A stretch of 64,000 bases of DNA, from contig NZ_JACHNB010000001.1 of assembly GCF_014205225.1 (NCBI RefSeq), positions 3,887,501 to 3,951,500 of the forward strand, written 5' to 3'. Of this stretch, positions 62,999-64,000 are shown piece after piece; position 1 is the stretch's first letter, and the number at the start of each line of letters is the position of its first letter. The DNA comes from Actinoplanes octamycinicus. Lineage in GTDB: Bacteria > Actinomycetota > Actinomycetes > Mycobacteriales > Micromonosporaceae. Below the pieces are notes generated by a model. That model did no database searches. It saw only the letters and a list, made by a program, of their open reading frames with translations, and had not been told where the DNA came from. A program made the position numbers and the translations under genes.

Positions 62999-64000
62999 TC
63001 AGGCGACCGGCGCCGTCTCCTCACTGGGCACCGGTCGGAGCCGCAGCCGGGTGATCGCCCGCCCGGTGATCTCGACGACCTCGGCGGTGTGCCCGTCGAT
63101 CGCCACCGTCTCACCCGGCGTGGTCGGGATGTGCCCGAGCCGGGCCAGCACCAGGCCGGCCACCGTCGTGTAGTCGCCCTCGTCGGCCTCCTCGATCTCG
63201 ACGCCGATGTCCGGCAGGTCGTGGATCGGGAAGGTGCCGGGCAGCAGCATCGCGCCGTCCTCCTCCCGGACCACCGACTGCACGTCGCGGTCGGTCTCGT
63301 CGTAGATCTCGCCGACCACCTCCTCGACCAGGTCCTCCATCGTGACGATCCCGTCGATCGCCCCGCGCTCGTCGACCACCAGGGCGAACTGCTGGCGCTG
63401 GGTGCGCAGCTGGCGCATCGCGTCGGCGATCTTCAGCGTCTCGGGCAGGAAGAGCGGGGTGAACATCTGGGTGCGGACCGGGCCCTCGGCGCCGATCAGG
63501 TCGCGCAGGTGCACCACGCCGAGCACGTCGTCCAGGCCCATCGGGCCGGTCACCGGGGCCCGCGAGTGGCCGCCCTCGACCAGCCGCTGCAGGCCCTCGG
63601 CGGCGGGCAGCTCGGCCGGCAGGATCAGCACGTCGCGACGGGGCACCAGGATCTCGCGCAGGATGCGGTCGGCGATGTCGAAGGCGCCGCTGATGATGGT
63701 GCGCTGCTCCGGGGTGAACTCCTGCTGCTGCGCCACCATGTCCCGGATCTCCTCCGGGCTGACCTCCTCGCGGCCCGCGTCCGGGTCGCCGCCGGCCATC
63801 CGGACCACCAGGTCGGTGGACTTGCCGAGCAGCCAGACCACCGGGCGGGAGAGCGTGGCCAGCACGTCCAGCGGGCGGGCCACCAGCATCGCCCAGCCCT
63901 CGGCCCGCTGCATGGCGACCCGTTTCGGCGCCAGCTCGCCGACCACCAGGGTGAAGAAGGTCAGGATGACGGTGACCACCACGATCGAGACCGGCTCGGC
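62999..64000 (-). CDS. CorC/CNNM-type transporter-associated protein, 5' truncated
   Basis: 334 visible codons; the N-terminus runs off the right edge. Parts of the DUF21 membrane domain (TFFTLVVGELAPKRVAMQ), then two CBS domains (about residues 135-255; SRAPVTGPMGLDDVLGVVHLRDL, FALVVDERGAIDGIVTMEDL) and the CorC_HlyC domain (about 265-325). Members, often labelled haemolysin C-like, are linked to Mg2+/Co2+ export or resistance. Stop at 62999. The complete DUF21 helices should lie just outside the window. Confidence 0.9.
   Translation of the reverse strand, partial: AEPVSIVVVTVILTFFTLVVGELAPKRVAMQRAEGWAMLVARPLDVLATLSRPVVWLLGKSTDLVVRMAGGDPDAGREEVSPEEIRDMVAQQQEFTPEQRTIISGAFDIADRILREILVPRRDVLILPAELPAAEGLQRLVEGGHSRAPVTGPMGLDDVLGVVHLRDLIGAEGPVRTQMFTPLFLPETLKIADAMRQLRTQRQQFALVVDERGAIDGIVTMEDLVEEVVGEIYDETDRDVQSVVREEDGAMLLPGTFPIHDLPDIGVEIEEADEGDYTTVAGLVLARLGHIPTTPGETVAIDGHTAEVVEITGRAITRLRLRPVPSEETAPVA

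Overview
The window is a stretch of very GC-rich chromosome with strong third-position G/C, many GTG and TTG starts and dense genes. The gene families (DUF1707, PadR and many TetR regulators, class F sortase, NarL-type two-component pairs, fused TrpEG behind a Trp-codon leader, a GH133/GH63 pair) point to a filamentous actinomycete. A Micromonosporaceae member such as Actinoplanes is my best guess, from gene content only. I saw no rRNA, tRNA, CRISPR array, transposase or prophage gene.

Layout. 1-1443: end of a sugar ABC transporter operon (two permeases, the first cut by the window edge). 1478-8122: family A polymerase, metH, gluconate kinase and a membrane metal-dependent hydrolase. 8233-13297: DUF1707 protein, NarL-type kinase/regulator pair, Nudix hydrolase and a diguanylate cyclase. 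13386-17967: divergent GH133 and GH63 genes. 18099-21085: small proteins around a fused anthranilate synthase preceded by an 11-residue leader peptide with tandem Trp codons and an attenuator hairpin. 21387-26451: lone receiver, PadR/membrane-protein pair with a perfect palindromic operator, GH3 beta-glucosidase, and a TetR gene whose 3' end is copied in tandem with a 95-bp period. 26877-36803: NYN-domain protein, small membrane proteins, hydroxyacid oxidase, dinB, a lone ctaD, an LAxTG surface protein and a TetR gene. 37099-39252: GtrA-like protein behind twin palindromes, and another TetR gene.

39956-47796 is the most interesting block: one minus-strand operon, mostly joined by stop/start overlaps. 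It runs from a membrane Ser/Thr kinase through a KAS III-like enzyme, a family 2 glycosyltransferase, an adenylate-forming ligase, a small repeat ORF, a second paralogous glycosyltransferase and an unusual P450 to an extended SDR. The KAS III / ligase / SDR trio recalls OleA, OleC and OleD of long-chain olefin and beta-lactone synthesis, but there is no OleB, so a glycosylated, oxidised lipid or beta-lactone is a reasonable hypothesis. Short tandem repeats occur inside and between these genes.

47944-50961 is a cell-surface cassette (secreted two-repeat helical protein, class F sortase, membrane protein). 50968-64000 holds a CocE-type hydrolase with a divergent TetR, a PAS kinase, a DUF2278 protein, an SDR with a divergent TetR and twin operators, a second NarL-type pair, a secreted alpha/beta hydrolase, an ArsB/NhaD-type permease and a CorC-like protein cut by the right edge.

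Two patterns run across genes: short tandem repeats that mostly keep the reading frame, and a 10-11 base motif, GTACCG(G/A)AAA, whose close matches all lie on the plus strand between 19 and 57 kb.
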